Shown here piece after piece: positions 8,958 to 18,075 of a stretch of 64,000 nucleotides of DNA. Both the position numbers and the translations under genes were made by a program. How positions within the stretch are numbered: the first letter of the stretch is position 1; every line of letters starts with the position of its first letter. Source of the DNA: JACKHA01 sp041401985 (lineage in GTDB: Bacteria; Planctomycetota; Phycisphaerae; Phycisphaerales; UBA1924); assembly GCA_041401985.1 (NCBI GenBank), contig JAWKTE010000011.1, positions 1 through 64,000 of the forward strand, written 5' to 3'. The notes beneath the pieces are model-generated. The model saw only the letters and a list, made by a program, of their open reading frames with translations, had not been told where the DNA came from and made no database searches.

Positions 8958-11336
8958 TCAGGGGGCAGGACGCTTCCGTCGCACCTTCTTCAGAACCTTC
9001 TTGAGCACCTTCTTCTTCGGCCTCGATGCCGGCTTCTGGGCTTCGTCGGCGAAGAGGCCGCTCGGCGTGTCGGCATCGGAGTCGTCGTCGCCGTCGTCGG
9101 ACTCGTCGCGATCGGAGCGGGTGGATCGGGCCGGCTTCGGCTGCGGCCTGGGTGCGCCGGACGCGCTCCGGCCGTTGGAACCTGAAGCGCCGCCATCCGT
9201 GTCGGCATCGCCAACGCCCTCGCCCCCATCCGCCCGCGGCACGATCACAACCCCATCGTCCGCGCTGAGGCTCTCTTCGTCCTTGATGACCCTTCCCTCG
9301 TCATCCAACTGCGCATCGGCGATCTCGGTGCGCCGCCGCGCCTGGCGCTGCAGGGCGTCGTACAACGCCGCGGCATCCGCGCCGGTCAGCGATGACGCGG
9401 CCTTGGCGATCTCCCCGATGTACCGCTCGAACACGTCGCGCCGCTCGCCCTCGCGGCGCATCCGCTGGCGCTTGCGCAGATACGTCCCGAGTTTCCGCCC
9501 GCACTCCATCAGCGCCAGGCGCATCTCCTTGCGGATCTCGTCGTAGTCGGCGATCGCCTCCTTCGACTCGCTCGTGAACGGCACCCACACGCTGGCCATG
9601 TGGATCATGATCACCAGCGGGCCGACCGGCAGCCCGCCGCGCGGCTGCTGCAGGTCGTAGTTCCGCCAGTTCGTCTCGGTCGTGGCCTTGAAACTCGAGC
9701 ACGCCGACTGCTGATAGAGCAGCGGCACGCGGTTGGCGAAGCGGATGACGCGGGCCGCCTCGTCCTTGGCCAGGTCGCCGCCGAACGCGATCGCGGCCTC
9801 GATCAGAAAGGGTCGCCCGCGGTACACGTCCGGGCTGCGGCTGCTCGCGGCGTAGAACTCGGCCCGCACGCCCTTGAACATGCCCTTGAGCAGTTGCTGC
9901 ACGCCGATGGGGGCCAGGCAGTCGGTCGGCGGCGGCGGGAGCTTGGCGTCCTGGAACAGTTTGAAGAGCCGCTCGGCTTTGGCGGTGTCGATCTCGGAGG
10001 CGCGGGTGCGGGCGGTGACGCCGATGCCGCGGCAGAAGTCGCCGGCTGTGGAAGGTGAGACGCGGCTGAACTTCTCCTGCAGGAAGCGGTAGAGCGTGCC
10101 GCTGGCCCGCTCGGCCTCCTCGAAGTCCTTGAGCATCTGGAGCAGCGTGCCGAGCTCGACGCCCTTGGGGTGGGGCTGGATCTCCTTGGTCTCGGGCGGG
10201 AGATCGTCGACGGCGCGGGGGAACACGACGACGGGGCCGAGGTCTTGTGTCGTGTCGGGGATTGTGTTGGGCGTCGTGCTGGAGGCGGCGTCGGTCGGGG
10301 CGAGGCCGTTGGTGTGGACGCCGGCAGGTGCGTTGGCGTTGGGTTGGTTGGCACTCGCTTGCGCGTCGCGTTCGCTGGATGGTGAGCCGGCGCGATCACC
10401 GGCGCTGCCGCGCTTCCGCTTGCCCTTGAGCAGCGGGGCCTCGGGCTCGTCCTCGATGGTGCGGGTCGGGCGGACGAGGGTGATCTTGGCGTGGGGGTTG
10501 GCGATGGCGGTGAGTTCGAGGAATTCGTCGACCGAGCCGCGGCCGCGCTGGTATTTGCCCTCGAGTTCGATCGAGACGCTGGTGCCGGTGGGAAACTCGT
10601 CGGTGGAAAGGAAGGCGTCGCCCGGCTCGCCAGTCACGGTAAGGTCGCGGACTTGGGGCAAGTCGCGGAGGCGCTGCAGCGGGAAGTCATCCGTCGTCTC
10701 ATCGATGGTCACCTCGGCCCGGTTGGCCTTGGTGTTCATCGCCAGTTCGATGTGGTGGGCCTTGGCGCCCGCCTTGGGGCGGGTCTGGATGAGCATGGGG
10801 CGGCCGGTGGTGATCAGGCCGTACATGCCCGCGGCCGAGATGCCGATGCCCTGCTGGCCGCGCGACATCTTGAGGCGGTGGAACTTGGAGCCGAAGAGCA
10901 GACGCCCGAACACGTTCTCGACCTGCTTGCGGACGATGCCCGGCCCGTTGTCCACGACGCTGACGCGGTAGCGCGAGGCCTTGCTGGCCCGCCCGCTGGG
11001 ACGGTCGGGCTGGAGGTCCTCGATCACCACGGCGATCGAGGGCAGGATGCCGGCCTCCTCGCAGGCGTCGAGCGAGTTGTCGACCGCCTCCTTGACGGTG
11101 GTCAGCAGGGCCTTGCGGGGGTTGTCGAAGCCGAGCAGGTGGCGGTTCTTGGCGAAGAACTCGGAGACGGCAATGTCGCGCTGGCCCTTGGCCATGGACT
11201 CGGCGGTGGCGCGGGGGCGCTTGGCGGACTTGGCTGGTTTGGCCGGCGAATCGGCGCGGGACCGGCGCGGCTTGGGCTCTTCCATGGCGGCGCTCGGATC
11301 GGTCGGGCTGTTGAGCAGCAACGGCTGCTGGGCCAT
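8958..11336 (-). CDS. top6B: DNA topoisomerase VI subunit B
   Basis: ATPase subunit of the type IIB topoisomerase that, with a Spo11-like A subunit, passes one duplex through another. GHKL motifs are intact: KEAVDNSLDACEE (N87), DNGPGI (130-134) and GQQGIGISAAG (160-170). The helix-two-turn-helix and transducer regions follow, with a conserved stretch around FANRVPLLYQ. At 792 aa it is longer than usual, partly through a low-complexity insertion (about 303-372) carrying SERDAQASAN, and partly through a C-terminal tail rich in D/S that ends in a lysine/arginine cluster (KKKVLKKVLKKVRRKR) likely to touch DNA. Topo VI is mainly archaeal and patchy in bacteria. The A subunit gene, often adjacent, is on neither side here. 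Confidence 0.92.
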   Translation of the reverse strand: MAQQPLLLNSPTDPSAAMEEPKPRRSRADSPAKPAKSAKRPRATAESMAKGQRDIAVSEFFAKNRHLLGFDNPRKALLTTVKEAVDNSLDACEEAGILPSIAVVIEDLQPDRPSGRASKASRYRVSVVDNGPGIVRKQVENVFGRLLFGSKFHRLKMSRGQQGIGISAAGMYGLITTGRPMLIQTRPKAGAKAHHIELAMNTKANRAEVTIDETTDDFPLQRLRDLPQVRDLTVTGEPGDAFLSTDEFPTGTSVSIELEGKYQRGRGSVDEFLELTAIANPHAKITLVRPTRTIEDEPEAPLLKGKRKRGSAGDRAGSPSSERDAQASANQPNANAPAGVHTNGLAPTDAASSTTPNTIPDTTQDLGPVVVFPRAVDDLPPETKEIQPHPKGVELGTLLQMLKDFEEAERASGTLYRFLQEKFSRVSPSTAGDFCRGIGVTARTRASEIDTAKAERLFKLFQDAKLPPPPTDCLAPIGVQQLLKGMFKGVRAEFYAASSRSPDVYRGRPFLIEAAIAFGGDLAKDEAARVIRFANRVPLLYQQSACSSFKATTETNWRNYDLQQPRGGLPVGPLVIMIHMASVWVPFTSESKEAIADYDEIRKEMRLALMECGRKLGTYLRKRQRMRREGERRDVFERYIGEIAKAASSLTGADAAALYDALQRQARRRTEIADAQLDDEGRVIKDEESLSADDGVVIVPRADGGEGVGDADTDGGASGSNGRSASGAPRPQPKPARSTRSDRDESDDGDDDSDADTPSGLFADEAQKPASRPKKKVLKKVLKKVRRKRPAP
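10347..10376 (-). repeat. Intragenic 30-bp repeat encoding SERDAQASAN (copy 1)
   Basis: These 30 bases are identical to 25098-25127 inside the cysteine desulfurase gene, on the same coding strand and in the same reading frame. They lie in a disordered insertion of top6B between the N-terminal ATPase half and the rest of the protein. Confidence 0.85.
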
Positions 11337-11393
11337 CGGGCACCCTCCATGGTGCGGGGTGGCGGGCGGAGAAGGGCAGGATATGCGGGCGGC

Positions 11394-11465
11394 GGGGAGA
11401 GAGGGGAGAGGAGAGAGGAGAGACGGAGGGAGGAAGTGACGGAGTGACGAATAGACGAAGAGATG
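11394..11465. repeat. Purine-rich array mixing GAGAGG and GTGACGGA units
   Basis: About 70 bp of almost pure purine on the + strand, starting with GAGAGGGGAGAGG-type units and passing into GTGACGGAGTGACGAA units. It links the two unit types that otherwise flank different elements in this window. No inverted partner arm is visible nearby. It lies about 60 bp upstream of the top6B start. Confidence 0.7.
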
Positions 11466-11513
11466 GCGCGATGGACTGCGGGAGAGGTGGGGGGATGGGA
11501 GGATTCTGCGATC

Positions 11514-11671
11514 GAGAGGGTCCGCCCTCTCGGGTGATCCCGCCGGGAGGGCGCACGAGGGTTGGCAGGGGGTTCACCCCCTGGACAGCCGCTTCTGACT
11601 CTCAACCCCGGAGGGGTTGGCGAAATGCGTTTCTGGTTGTGTCTGGATACTCGCCGACCCCTCCCGGGTCG
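11514..11671. repeat. Cluster of four short palindromes
   Basis: Four perfect or near-perfect palindromes sit in a 158-bp stretch without a gene: 11514-11531 (GAGAGGGTCCGCCCTCTC), 11566-11583 (CAGGGGGTTCACCCCCTG), 11603-11619 (CAACCCCGGAGGGGTTG) and 11655-11671 (CGACCCCTCCCGGGTCG). They resemble REP-type intergenic elements. I see no gene between 11337 and 11728 apart from these and the purine array. Confidence 0.65.
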
Positions 11672-11728
11672 AGCAACAGAGCAATAAACCAAACCGCTTC
11701 CGCGCAGACTCACCCCACCCCGGGTTCC

Positions 11729-12259
11729 TCAACGCGTGCCAGTGACGGTTCCATTGGGCAAGCCCCTGCGCTTCGAGCAGCACCACTGAAACAAGCGTCG
11801 CAGCCCGATTGCACCGAGGATCCCGAAAGCACCGTAGATCGCCAGGTTGATAGCGAGACTCAGCCATCGCACTTCGACGCGATCAGGCTGTTGCCACAGC
11901 ACGTCAGTCGAAATGTTTGGCGAATGAAGCCTCGTACCCTCCACATAACCAGCGGGATGTTGGTGGTAAGTGACGAGGGTCACGAAACGAAGTGGCCAGC
12001 CCACGGCGACGATGGAGCACACGTCCACGCCCGGATCATCGGCCTGTTCATCCATCAGTGGGTTGTTCGTGAAATAGAAATCGACACCAGGGTACTCGTA
12101 GTGTATTGCAAGCGCGTGGTTCCTATCGTACGAAGCGACCCGGAATCGCGTGGCGAGGGCAACGGCAAACTGCACGAGGATTAGCGCCCCGAGCCCCGCA
12201 AGTGCGCCCGCGATCGCCGTCCGTCGCCACACTGCCTCGCTCCTGCGTGCCCCGCTCAC
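11729..12259 (-). CDS. Hypothetical membrane protein
   Basis: Not recognised. About 176 aa with two likely membrane helices: one near the N-terminus (GALAGLGALILVQFAVALA) and one near the C-terminus (LAINLAIYGAFGILGAIGL). About 90 mostly polar residues between them, rich in aromatics and histidine, are probably outside the membrane. A cysteine pair (WCCSK) lies just after the second helix. GTG 12259 is a plausible start; TTG 12292 would add 11 residues. Base composition is slightly less GC-rich than the flanks. It follows a repeat-rich gap and precedes a gene on the same strand. Confidence 0.6.
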   Translation of the reverse strand: MSGARRSEAVWRRTAIAGALAGLGALILVQFAVALATRFRVASYDRNHALAIHYEYPGVDFYFTNNPLMDEQADDPGVDVCSIVAVGWPLRFVTLVTYHQHPAGYVEGTRLHSPNISTDVLWQQPDRVEVRWLSLAINLAIYGAFGILGAIGLRRLFQWCCSKRRGLPNGTVTGTR

Positions 12260-12316
12260 CCAGGTCGTCGTGAGTGGCCCTCTGGTGCACAACCCGGCGG
12301 GTGAGTGGAAGGCACT

Positions 12317-13249
12317 CTACCGCCCAATCCCAATAATCGTCCCCGCGTGCTCGGCCATCGCCTTCGAGATCTTCGCCTCCAGCGACGACTCGTCCATCTG
12401 GCCCGCGATCTCCTGGAACTTCTCCCAGTACCGCTCGGCCTTGCCCTTCATGAACCCGCCGCTCTTTTCCATCTCCACGTACTCGCGGATGCGGGCCGGG
12501 GACAGGTCCGTCAGTTCCCGCGCGGCCATCTGGCCCGCCACCGCCGCCGAGCCCGCCACCGCCGCGGTCAGGCGCCGGAACTCCTCCACGTCGGCCTGGA
12601 CCTTGCCCCGCGGCGTGTCGGCGTCGCCCGAGAGGAACGCCGCGATCGACTGGCCCAGCGCGACGCGCTGGCGGCGCTGCATGGCCGGGTGGGCCTTCTG
12701 CCAGCGCTGCCACGTCTGCCAGACCACCGGCTCGAGGCGGATGGCCAGTTCGGCCAGCAGCGCGAGCAGGTCGAGCACGCGCTGGGAATCGATCTTGGCC
12801 TGGCGCCCGCCGAAGATCTCCTTGCTCACGCGGGCCACGCCGGACTCGGGCCAGGCGTCGATGCCGCCGAGGGTGAAGCCGGCGGCGGCGAGTTTGCGCG
12901 AGACGCTTTCCTTCTGCTCGGCCGAGAGGTTGCCGGACAGGGCCAGCACCTTGTTCAGGTGGTAGGAGATGTCGCGGTCCTCGCGGTTCTCGATGGGGGC
13001 CGCGACGGGAGCGGAGGGCGCGGTGGCCGGGGCCGCGATGCCGCCGCCTTCCCACGACGGGAAGTGGGTTTCGAGTTCCCTGAGGAACTCCTCGCGGTCG
13101 GCCGGGACGAGGGGGTGGATGGCCCGCTCGACCTCTTCGGCCAGGACCGCCTGTCGCTGGTCGGGCTCGTGGTCGGCCAGGTCCGCCTGGACGAGGCGGA
13201 GGCGGCTCGCGGTGGACTCGACCAGCGTTCGGATTTCCTTGGAACTCAC
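12317..13249 (-). CDS. Hypothetical helical protein, 310 aa
   Basis: Not recognised. The sequence is mostly helical and charged, without signal peptide or membrane helix. A short Pro/Ala linker (about residues 72-92, APATAPSAPVAAPIE) separates an N-terminal acidic segment from a larger C-terminal helical region containing LDLLALLAELAIRLEPVVWQ and a tryptophan-rich WQTWQRWQKAHP. GTG 13249 is chosen because an AGG-containing site (GGGCAGGAC) stands just upstream; an ORF extension to 13411 looks like non-coding translation. It lies near the kinase-FGE cluster but no functional link is shown. Confidence 0.65.
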   Translation of the reverse strand: MSSKEIRTLVESTASRLRLVQADLADHEPDQRQAVLAEEVERAIHPLVPADREEFLRELETHFPSWEGGGIAAPATAPSAPVAAPIENREDRDISYHLNKVLALSGNLSAEQKESVSRKLAAAGFTLGGIDAWPESGVARVSKEIFGGRQAKIDSQRVLDLLALLAELAIRLEPVVWQTWQRWQKAHPAMQRRQRVALGQSIAAFLSGDADTPRGKVQADVEEFRRLTAAVAGSAAVAGQMAARELTDLSPARIREYVEMEKSGGFMKGKAERYWEKFQEIAGQMDESSLEAKISKAMAEHAGTIIGIGR

Positions 13250-13557
13250 GTCCTGCCCTTTCGCGATGCCGCGTGGCGCGGCCGGACACGGGACTTTACG
13301 GGCCTTGGAGGGCCGCGCCCCGGTCGTCGGGGACATCGGCCAAGCCCCTCCACCAATCCACGAACGGCGCAGGCGGGGGCCATCGTCGTGGCGATGATCG
13401 GTCCCGAACACCGCAGGCGTGCGTTGTCCGTATGGGCTCGCGCGGCTGGGAGGCGGCGGCGAGCCCGAGAACCGGTGCGGAACGGGTGCCGGGCTGCGGG
13501 TCGGCGGTTGATCGCGTCGATAGGTCGTTTGGCTTCAAGGACTTACAGGAGGAACCC

Positions 13558-13803
13558 ATGCCCAGCCGCACCCGCTCGATTCTCGCCGCTGTCGCCCTGG
13601 CCGCCGCTGTGGGTGCTGGTGGCTGCTCGTCCTCCGGCCAGGGCCGTTCGACGTCGGACTGGCGGTACCAGTCGCCCAGCGACGGGCGCGTGGGCGTGGG
13701 TGACTCGCTGGGCAACGCGCTGTTCCTGCGGCACGTGCAGTTGGCCAAGGCCGCACAGTTCGAGGGCTCGCCCATGTTCGCGTCGGTGAACACCGAGAAC
13801 TGA
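13558..13803 (+). CDS. Small lipoprotein, 81 aa
   Basis: A strong AGGAGG site stands 6 nt before the ATG. The N-terminus is a lipoprotein signal (positively charged start, hydrophobic core, lipobox-like GAGGC with the lipidated cysteine near residue 23). The mature part of about 58 residues is polar, with the segment GVGDSLGNALFLRHVQLAKAAQ looking helical. No family recognised. It converges on the kinase-FGE gene. Confidence 0.7.
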   Translation: MPSRTRSILAAVALAAAVGAGGCSSSGQGRSTSDWRYQSPSDGRVGVGDSLGNALFLRHVQLAKAAQFEGSPMFASVNTEN

Positions 13804-13839
13804 GCCAGCCGGCGGTCCGCCGTAGGCCAACGCACGGGC

Positions 13840-16800
13840 CTACGGGTTCGGCGCTGCGAGCACGGCGTTCTGCAGGATGGCGCGGGCACGGTCGCGCAGC
13901 GGCTCGGCGCCCGCACTCGGCGGCGGGGCGTCGAACGCCAGGCGGAAGCCGACGTCCGGATAGCGGCTCTCCCTCTCCAGATAGTCGGGCACCTCGATCG
14001 GATTCGTGCCCCACTCCGGCGGCGACAGCGACGATTGCCCAACAACATAGATCCTGTTGTTCTGGCTGTCGCGCACGAACTCCCACACGTTCCCGATGAT
14101 GTTCTTGAACGTCGCGCCCGGCCCGGCGGTGACGGGCTGGAAGTACAGCGTGCCGTCGGACGCCGACGTGACTGGCGTGGCGCTCGAGCCGGTCTCGGCG
14201 GGCACGTCGAAGTTCTCGGCGAACGCACCCTCGTCCGGGTAGGGCACCGCGGGGGTCTGACGCTGGTTGTTCGCGGCATGGTTCCGCTGGTTCAGCCACA
14301 CCTGATCGCGGACGTTCCAGCCCGAGGTCGGCTCGCGCTGGGCCGCGGCCCGCCACTCGGAGACAGTCGGAAGGCGGCAGCCGAGGCGCTGGGCGAACAG
14401 GCGGGCCGCGCTGGCCGTGACCTGCTGCATGGGCATGTCCAGCGACGGGCGTTCGGCGAAGCCCGGCGGGAAGGCGTTGGCCACGGCCCGTGTCGGCCCG
14501 CTGGGGCGCTGAGCCCGGAGCCAGATGGAGTTGGGCGACAGGCGTCCCGGCTGGTTGCGGTCATAGCTCCAGACCGCCGGGCCGGGCCAGTCGGTGCCGT
14601 TGATCACGTCGGCGGCCGAGCCGCTCCACTGGGCCTCGAGTTCGTTCCAGAACCCGCCCTGGTCGGCGGCCCGCCCGAAGGCGTCGGCGGAGACCTCGGT
14701 GGTCTGGAGGAACGCCGACTGGCCCGTGGGCAGATCGACGCGAGCGAACTCGAGCGTCACGCCGCCGGGTGAGACATACGTCGCCCGCTGGCCCGATGGG
14801 TCGGTGTTCTGATATCGCCAACCGACGCTGCCGGGACCGACGGACGCGAGATCGCCGCCGCCCGTGGGCGCGGCCGCGGCCTGCTGGATGCTCGCGATCC
14901 ACGCGGCCATTGCCTGATCGCCCGCCCACAGCGCCTGGTTCTCGGCGCGATTGGCCACGTCGAGGATCGACTGCAACGCCCGGCGGTGCTCGTCGTCGCT
15001 GGCCGCGGCGTTCTGGGCGACCTGCTCGGCACGCTCGATGGCGGTGTTGAGGCCGATGTTGAAGCGGACGCGCGGCGAGAGGGCCGTGCCGTCGAATCCG
15101 ATCCCCAACGTGCCCGCCAGGTCGCGGGCCGCGGCGAGTTCCTGGCGCGTGCGGGCGGCGTCCATGCGGCTGGCCCACAGCGCGGTGGCCCGCTGGTTCA
15201 GGCGCGCGACCAGCGCGTCGCGCCGCGACTGGTCCGTCATCGCGCCGGCGGCGGTGCGCAGGCTTTGCAGCATCTGCGACTCGGCGTCAATCGCAAGGAA
15301 CGAGCCCTGGGGCAGGCGATCCCACGCGGCGAGGCGCGCCTGGATCGCGGCCTGATCGTCGAGAACGACCGCGCCAAGGTCGGCCGGATCGCCGATCCGT
15401 TCGACCTGCGCGATGGCATTGTCCAGATCGCCCAACGGCCGCGCGCTCGGGCGGAGCGCCTCGGCGACGGACGCCGCCAACGCCGACTCCGCCGCGGCCC
15501 ACGACTCCGCCAGCGACTCCAGCGTTTGGCCCGCCGTCGCGCCGGGGATCGGCTCGCGCCATCCGACGCCCGCGCCGATCGCCCCGACGCCGAGGCTCAG
15601 GTCCGCACCCGCGGCTCGCGTGGCCTGGTACAGCGCTTGGATGCGTTGGCCCTGCTCGGCGATCGCGGCCTGGAACGCCTCGCCCTCGCCGGCGTCCCAC
15701 GCGCTGGCCAGGGCCGCTTCGCGCTCGGCCGTGAGGGCGTCGCGGATCGCGGCCGCGTCGGCGCCGGGCGGCGCCGGGATGTCGCTGGGCGCCATCGGGA
15801 TCGCCGCCCGGGCGTCGTTGATCCGCTGCTCGAGGCGTGAGGCCGCGGCCCCCATTTCGGACAGGTCGGTCGCCTGGGTGAACTGCGCGAGAATGGCCGT
15901 GCGTCCCTGGTCCCAGCGTGCCCGCAGCGTGGGCGAAGACACCTCTGTCAGTGCCCGACCCTCGAGCGCGCGCCGGGCCTGGTCGAACGCCGTCTGGGCC
16001 TCGGCCTGCCCGCGGGCCTCAACCTCGGCGGCGTAGGCGATCCGCACCCCGTCGAGCCGCTGCGACAGCCCGCCAAGCCCGGCATCGATGCTGGCGATGG
16101 TGGCACGCACCTGCTCGATGTTGCCCTGTTCCCAGGGCATCACGTCGACACCGATCGACGCGGCCGCCGCATCGAGCGAGTCGAGTTCGCCCCGCACACC
16201 CCGCAGATCGGCGCGGATCTGCTCGCCCCGTGCGTCGCCGGTCCACGGCTCGTCGAGGCGGTGGCGGAGTTCGGCCAGACGCGTCGCGCCCGTCCACGAC
16301 TCGCGCGGGTCGGGGCCGATGTCCACAGCCGGTGGGTTGGTCTGGTTGTTGTTGGTCGGATCGCCGTCCGGCGGCGGGTTGGTGTTCTGCCCGTTGGCGG
16401 TGTTGTTGCCCGAAGGCGTCTGGTTCTCGCCGTTCCCGTTGGTGCCGTTGGGTGTCTGGTTCTGCGTGCCCGGGTTCGTGTTGGTCGTGTTCGAGGCGAT
16501 GACGGTCTGGTTGATCCGCTCGCGGTTCTCGCGCAGATACGCCGCGAACGCGTCCATGTCGCGCGGCTCAACGGGCGCGTCCAGGAACAGGTTGTCGGTA
16601 TAGACGTTGCCGAACTCGACTTCAACGGTCGGCGCCGCCCGCGTGCCGAAGTCGATCGCATCGGTCGCGCCGACGAGGGCCACCAGCGAGTCTCGGGCCT
16701 CGATCGCCTCGCGCAGGCCGCGGGCGAAGGCGTCCGGATCAGTGCGATCGGCCAGGCGCTGCTTGATGTCGGCGGCGAACACCTCGAACTTGCCCCAGCG

Positions 16801-18063
16801 CAGTTCGGCGAACCGGGCCGACGCCCGATCGACCAGTCCCGCGGTGGGCCACGATTCGGGCGCGACGACCTGCTCGACACGCTCGATCCACTCGACCACA
16901 TCCCTGGTGGTCTGGACGCTCTCGGGCGTCCGGGCCTCGGCGGGCGCGTCGAGGCCCGCGACCGTCGGCTCGCGACGCAGGCTCGAGAACACGCGGCGGG
17001 GGTCGAGTTCGATCTCCTCGTCGATCAGCAGCAGCAGCGAACTCGACAGCGACGAGTCACGCTCGACAACCTCGCGCAGGCTCCCCGATCGCAGCGCGCG
17101 GCGGACGGCATCGGCCCACAGCGCTTTGTCCGTCCACGAGTCCCACGCCGCCTGGTCGAACGCGTCCGGGGGCGGCTCGGGCGGCTCGCCCCCGCGCATC
17201 ATCCCCTGGATCGTCGGCCACGCCACGACCGCGCCGCCGGCCGCCAGCAGCAGCACCGCCACGCCCCCGATGATCAGCGGCTTGGGCAGCCCGCCGCCGC
17301 CCTTGGCCGCGAACGTGCCGACCTCGCCCGCGACGCTCTCGACCGAGAGGTCGCCCGCCTTGGCCGACGGGTCGAGCAGGCGGTTGCACAGGGCCCGCCA
17401 CTGCTGGCCCGTCTTACCCAAACGCCCCCACGCGGGCGAGTCCTCGATGGGGTACCCGCCCAGGGCGCGGAACGGGGCGTGCAGCACCAGCAGGTGGATC
17501 AGTTCGCCGATGGCCTTCGCGTCGGCATGCTCGCCCGATGCGCCGCCGGGCTTCTCGCGTCCGGCGTGCTCGCGACCGGAGGGATCCGTGAGCACGACCT
17601 TGGCGGTGGCGATGTTGCCCCCGCTCTCGATCAGCACGTTCGTCGGCTTGAGGTTCTCGTGGGCCCGCCCGCACGCGCTGCGCAGTTCGCGCAGCCCTTC
17701 GAGCACCCGCCCGACCACGCGCGAGAGGTCGGCGTGGTCGAGGCGGACCTTGCCGGCGATCAGTTGCTGGGCCGAGTTGGGCACGCGGTCGGTGACGTAG
17801 AAGACCTCGTCGCCCTGCACGCCCATCGCGTGCGTGCGGACCCAGGCCTTGGCCTTCGCGTCGGTCAGTTGCTTGTGGAGTTTGGCGCGGGTGGCGAACG
17901 CCTTCTTGGCGGCCTCGGGGTCCTCGCCGAACACGTCGTCGCCCGCGAGCACCTTGACGACGAACTCGTCTTTCTTCCCGCCCTCGGCGCGTGCGGCGTA
18001 GACCGATCGCGCGCCGATCGAGAAGATCCGCCCGGTGGTCTCGTACCCGCCGTAACTGGGCAT
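13840..18063 (-). CDS. Pseudokinase - transmembrane - formylglycine-generating-enzyme-like (FGE/SUMF1) protein
   Basis: 1407 aa. Residues 1-255 follow a Hanks-type kinase: a glycine-loop region, the lysine in EFVVKVL, and HENLKPTNVLI where HRDLKPxN is expected, so the catalytic Asp of HRD is Asn. The DFG position reads DPSG. One membrane helix at about 268-285 (LIIGGVAVLLLAAGGAVVAW) leads to a long extracytoplasmic region with an Asn/Thr/Gly/Pro-rich linker (about 520-575) and helical repeats. The last 260 residues match FGE/sulfatase-modifying domains: LPTVSEWRAAA, FKNIIGNVWEFVRD and YPDVGFRLAF. Kinase plus FGE proteins occur in planctomycetes and near some type VI secretion loci. With HRD lost it may sense or scaffold rather than phosphorylate. 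ATG 18063 is preferred: a TAGGGT box ends 6 nt upstream. Confidence 0.85.
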   Translation of the reverse strand: MPSYGGYETTGRIFSIGARSVYAARAEGGKKDEFVVKVLAGDDVFGEDPEAAKKAFATRAKLHKQLTDAKAKAWVRTHAMGVQGDEVFYVTDRVPNSAQQLIAGKVRLDHADLSRVVGRVLEGLRELRSACGRAHENLKPTNVLIESGGNIATAKVVLTDPSGREHAGREKPGGASGEHADAKAIGELIHLLVLHAPFRALGGYPIEDSPAWGRLGKTGQQWRALCNRLLDPSAKAGDLSVESVAGEVGTFAAKGGGGLPKPLIIGGVAVLLLAAGGAVVAWPTIQGMMRGGEPPEPPPDAFDQAAWDSWTDKALWADAVRRALRSGSLREVVERDSSLSSSLLLLIDEEIELDPRRVFSSLRREPTVAGLDAPAEARTPESVQTTRDVVEWIERVEQVVAPESWPTAGLVDRASARFAELRWGKFEVFAADIKQRLADRTDPDAFARGLREAIEARDSLVALVGATDAIDFGTRAAPTVEVEFGNVYTDNLFLDAPVEPRDMDAFAAYLRENRERINQTVIASNTTNTNPGTQNQTPNGTNGNGENQTPSGNNTANGQNTNPPPDGDPTNNNQTNPPAVDIGPDPRESWTGATRLAELRHRLDEPWTGDARGEQIRADLRGVRGELDSLDAAAASIGVDVMPWEQGNIEQVRATIASIDAGLGGLSQRLDGVRIAYAAEVEARGQAEAQTAFDQARRALEGRALTEVSSPTLRARWDQGRTAILAQFTQATDLSEMGAAASRLEQRINDARAAIPMAPSDIPAPPGADAAAIRDALTAEREAALASAWDAGEGEAFQAAIAEQGQRIQALYQATRAAGADLSLGVGAIGAGVGWREPIPGATAGQTLESLAESWAAAESALAASVAEALRPSARPLGDLDNAIAQVERIGDPADLGAVVLDDQAAIQARLAAWDRLPQGSFLAIDAESQMLQSLRTAAGAMTDQSRRDALVARLNQRATALWASRMDAARTRQELAAARDLAGTLGIGFDGTALSPRVRFNIGLNTAIERAEQVAQNAAASDDEHRRALQSILDVANRAENQALWAGDQAMAAWIASIQQAAAAPTGGGDLASVGPGSVGWRYQNTDPSGQRATYVSPGGVTLEFARVDLPTGQSAFLQTTEVSADAFGRAADQGGFWNELEAQWSGSAADVINGTDWPGPAVWSYDRNQPGRLSPNSIWLRAQRPSGPTRAVANAFPPGFAERPSLDMPMQQVTASAARLFAQRLGCRLPTVSEWRAAAQREPTSGWNVRDQVWLNQRNHAANNQRQTPAVPYPDEGAFAENFDVPAETGSSATPVTSASDGTLYFQPVTAGPGATFKNIIGNVWEFVRDSQNNRIYVVGQSSLSPPEWGTNPIEVPDYLERESRYPDVGFRLAFDAPPPSAGAEPLRDRARAILQNAVLAAPNP

Positions 18064-18069
18064 CAGCAA

Positions 18070-18075
18070 ACCCTA
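18070..18075 (-). promoter_or_regulatory. -10-like box TAGGGT for the pseudokinase-FGE gene
   Basis: TAGGGT on the minus strand, exactly 6 nt before ATG 18063, with no Shine-Dalgarno between. Likely a leaderless start. Confidence 0.45.

Noticed and set aside
10345..10365. TGGCAC...TTGC sequence inside the SERDAQASAN repeat as a sigma-54 promoter
   Set aside because: The GG-GC spacing is 9, not 10, and both copies are inside coding sequence.
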